Assembly: GCA_963840545.1 (NCBI GenBank)
Contig: CAWIZE010000001.1
Coordinates: 496,001-560,000, forward strand
Direction of reading: 5' to 3'
Length of the DNA: 64,000 nt
From: JAKAWQ01 sp963840545
GTDB lineage: Bacteria > Pseudomonadota > Alphaproteobacteria > Acetobacterales > Acetobacteraceae
The translations under genes and the position numbers were made by a program. Below the pieces are notes generated by a model. That model saw nothing but the letters and a program-made list of their open reading frames with translations. It had not been told where the DNA came from and did no database searches. This document shows, piece after piece, positions 62,242 through 64,000 of the stretch; the first letter of the stretch is position 1, and each line of letters begins with the position of its first letter.

Positions 62242-62810
62242 CAGCGCTGCCCGTAAAGCGGCATCGGCAGGTCATTCACGCTGCCCGGCACCAGCGCGCC
62301 CTTTCCATCCAACCCGAACCGCCAGATCGTGTCCTGTTCACCCTCTTCGGTCATCTCGACATGCCGCGTCAGCAGCGTGTCCACTCCGGCACCGCTGATC
62401 CGCAGCACCGTCACATCGACGCCCACCGGAAGCACGCCGTCATAATCGCGATAGAGCATCGCATCGGCGATCCATTCTCCGGCCGGCGCGCCGCGGCACA
62501 CCACCATCTCTTCGTTCCGGCTCTGCCGGTCGATCGCGCGGCCGAGATCGTCACGGAGCAGATTGCAGTGCTGATCGGCCATATGGGAGAAGCCGACCGG
62601 CGCATCGCCTGGCGCCTTCACCCACAAATCCATGTCGCTGTCCGAGGCGCGGTCCCACCGCATCTCGATCACCAGCGAGCCTTGCGTCACGCCCGCCCGC
62701 ACCGCCTTCGTCGCCGCGACCAGGGCGAGCGCGGCCATCGCCATAAACACCACGAGCAGCGCGATCAGCAGGTCCCGATACGCCCACTCGAAGCCCTCAG
62801 ATGGCTTCAC
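62241..62810 (-). CDS. MotB/ExbD-like phage membrane protein
   Basis: 189 residues. The N-terminal helix EWAYRDLLIALLVVFMAMAA (Asp13) aligns with the MotB plug-helix pattern YADFMTAMMAFFLVMW, with the proton-binding Asp in register. The remaining 150 residues form a periplasmic domain (VIEMRWDRASDSDMDLWVKA, CRGAPAGEWIADAMLYRDYD) unlike OmpA or the ExbD fold. DMDLWVKAP resembles the YfaP/DUF2135 type of beta domain. The GTG start at 62810 overlaps the MotA-like gene. Proposed as the second stator subunit of a phage-encoded ion-driven complex. Confidence 0.62.
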   Translation of the reverse strand: MKPSEGFEWAYRDLLIALLVVFMAMAALALVAATKAVRAGVTQGSLVIEMRWDRASDSDMDLWVKAPGDAPVGFSHMADQHCNLLRDDLGRAIDRQSRNEEMVVCRGAPAGEWIADAMLYRDYDGVLPVGVDVTVLRISGAGVDTLLTRHVEMTEEGEQDTIWRFGLDGKGALVPGSVNDLPMPLYGQR

Positions 62811-63228
62811 GCGCCGCCCACCAGATTGCCTCGCGGATCCACGCCATGAGCACCACGCCTGCGATGTTCGGCGCGATGGCGAAGGCAAGCCCCCGGAACA
62901 CGGCGGCGAGCGCCGCCGGCGTGAGATCCTGCAGCCCGTTCACCGCGAGCAGCATGCCAAGCCCGGTGCAGCCGAGCGCCCACATCGGCACGCCGTTCGC
63001 GATATGCCGCGCGGTCTCGAACCGCCCCGCGAGCGCCGCCCCGAACCCCACCGCGGCATATCCGCCGAGTGCCGCGAGCATCACGATCTCGCGCCAGCCC
63101 AGCGCCGGGATCGCGGCGAAGAACCCGGCCCGCCACGCCGCGATGCCGAGGGCTGCGACAACCGCATTCACGGTGACGAATCTCGGCCGGCAGCCGACCA
63201 TCGGCTGGGAGCCGACCATCGGCCTCAC
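62797..63228 (-). CDS. MotA/TolQ/ExbB-like phage membrane protein
   Basis: 143 residues with four hydrophobic segments (about 18-38, 44-65, 75-97, 108-130). The second half, GVPMWALGCTGLGMLLAVNG and AAVFRGLAFAIAPNIAGVVL, follows the MotA/TolQ pore pattern (…GtvxGM…A…GLaxAixPxxxG…). It overlaps the MotB-like gene by 14 bp and is shorter than normal MotA or ExbB, lacking their cytoplasmic loop. The assignment rests on pattern and pairing. Confidence 0.58.
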   Translation of the reverse strand: MRPMVGSQPMVGCRPRFVTVNAVVAALGIAAWRAGFFAAIPALGWREIVMLAALGGYAAVGFGAALAGRFETARHIANGVPMWALGCTGLGMLLAVNGLQDLTPAALAAVFRGLAFAIAPNIAGVVLMAWIREAIWWAAREAI

Positions 63229-63554
63229 TGCGTCGGCTCCCCCCGCACGCCGCCCACCCCCGCCGCGACCATGCAGGCCATCGCCTCGCCGGCGCCGTCC
63301 CGCCCCACCGCCAGCAGCGTCCAGCTTCCACCATCAAGGCGCCGCGTCACGATCACCGAGTCATCGTGATCGGTGTCGCCGATCCAGAACGGCACCTCGC
63401 CGTAGCGCGCCTTCAGCGTCGCCAGGGCCTCGTCCGCCGGCGCGCATTGTCTGCCCGCCTCCGCGTCGCTCATCACCCGGGCGGGCGCGGCGGCAAACGC
63501 GCGCGCGGCGGTTGCCGCCAGCAACAAAACCGCGACCACGCCGCGTATCCGCAT
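63225..63554 (-). CDS. Secreted phage protein of unknown function
   Basis: 109 residues with a signal peptide (GVVAVLLLAATAARAFAAAP). The mature part has two cysteines far apart (AGRQCAPADEAL and AMACMVAAGVGG) and segments DEALATLKARYGEVPFWIGD and SWTLLAVGRDGAG, a small alpha/beta domain likely in the periplasm. GGGAGGCATTG precedes the ATG at 63554. It overlaps both neighbours by a few bases and is likely co-translated with the stator-like pair. Confidence 0.68.
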   Translation of the reverse strand: MRIRGVVAVLLLAATAARAFAAAPARVMSDAEAGRQCAPADEALATLKARYGEVPFWIGDTDHDDSVIVTRRLDGGSWTLLAVGRDGAGEAMACMVAAGVGGVRGEPTQ

Positions 63555-63784
63555 CAATGCCTCCCTACGATGCGCACGGCCTCGTAGGCGCTCGCAACGA
63601 TGCCGATCGCCGCACCGACATGCAGCGCGAGCCACAGCGCGCCGCGCCCCATATGCGCAATGCTCGATAGCCGCTCCATCGCCACCCGGATCGCGCCGAT
63701 ATCCTCCCGGACCTGACGCATCTCGGCCTCCAGCGTCGCCAGCCGCTCCGCGTCCGGCCGATGGTCGGCTGCCACCGGGCTCAT
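63554..63784 (-). CDS. XhlA-like coiled-coil membrane protein
   Basis: 76 residues. A coiled coil (ERLATLEAEMRQVREDIGAI, then RVAMERLSSIAHM) leads to a C-terminal helix (ALWLALHVGAAIGIVASAYE). This layout matches haemolysin XhlA-type phage lysis proteins, which work with a holin and an endolysin. Its TGA overlaps the next ATG. Confidence 0.65.
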   Translation of the reverse strand: MSPVAADHRPDAERLATLEAEMRQVREDIGAIRVAMERLSSIAHMGRGALWLALHVGAAIGIVASAYEAVRIVGRH

Positions 63785-63787
63785 CGC

Positions 63788-64000
63788 CTAACCCCCGATA
63801 TTCGTCCGATAGGACGCGAGCTGATCGACCCCGCCCACCACGAACAGATTGGCGAACGCATCGAAGAGATAGACCTGCGTTCCGGCAACGGTCAGATCGA
63901 CGTGATAGACCGTGATCACGGTCTTGTAGGAGATGTTCTCCTGCGCCTTGAACGGGATCATGCCGGGATCCTTGGTCATCCCGGTGACGTTGTAGATGAC
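63788..64000 (-). CDS. Phage protein, 5' partial
   Basis: 70 residues are visible before the stop; the frame is still open at the window edge (VIYNVTGMTKDPGMIPFKAQ), so the ATG at 63979 is probably internal. The part seen is beta-rich (ISYKTVITVYHVDLTVAGTQ, VYLFDAFANLFVVGG). The product may be a head-tail or accessory structural protein; I recognise no family. Confidence 0.55.
   Translation of the reverse strand, partial: VIYNVTGMTKDPGMIPFKAQENISYKTVITVYHVDLTVAGTQVYLFDAFANLFVVGGVDQLASYRTNIGG

Overview
The window is high-GC DNA (about 70% by eye) read as a bacterial chromosome segment. GapR (DUF2312), a three-gene PntAA/PntAB/PntB transhydrogenase, IspG, PtsP, an ATGA-coupled hisS-prfA pair and an IolE-type dehydratase suggest an alphaproteobacterium, most likely Rhodospirillales/Acetobacteraceae. 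This assignment is inferred from gene content and composition only. I recognised no rRNA, tRNA or CRISPR array.

Layout. 1-1747: the 3' part of lepA. 1937-5059: a secreted phosphoesterase broken by one frameshift, coupled to a di-haem cytochrome c peroxidase. 5070-6968: an IolE-like dehydratase and a Gfo/Idh/MocA oxidoreductase. 7063-11145: a 4.08-kb IS1-type transposon with 19-bp inverted ends and a perfect 8-bp target duplication. It carries a three-gene passenger operon (small RPPDVIG-type protein, SDH/Clp-fold serine protease, 62-aa protein), and the protease gene is itself split by a nested IS1182-family element. The transposon sits in the first unit of a 41-bp tandem repeat. 11285-14870: an EmrAB-type efflux pump divergent from a TetR repressor, with three matching operators. 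14946-18988: single metabolic enzymes. 19005-21542: a TonB/ExbD/ExbB operon. 21849-22556: mqsRA with a frameshifted antitoxin. 22578-46420: housekeeping and metabolism (prfA, hisS, satP, ispG, rodZ-like, ptsP, ppa, chromate transporter pair, marC, gapR, acyl-CoA ligase, oligopeptidase F, ABC1 kinase, pntAA-pntAB-pntB, a class V aminotransferase).

46581-64000: a phage region read entirely on the minus strand and running off the right edge. In transcription order it holds accessory and lysis genes (including a MotA/MotB-like membrane pair, a 25-aa membrane peptide and a GH108 endolysin), a papain-like protein, a tail assembly chaperone, a tape measure, P2-type baseplate genes (U, X, D, V, W/gp25, J, I), then fibre and spike genes. 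It is a contractile-tail prophage or tailocin; no capsid, terminase or integrase gene lies in the window.

At least five single-base +1 frameshifts break otherwise good genes, two of them at the same nonamer. Either these genes are decaying or the sequence has a systematic insertion error. The most unusual items are the nested transposon with its protease passenger operon, the phage-borne stator-like pair, and a phage spike protein that begins with an export signal.
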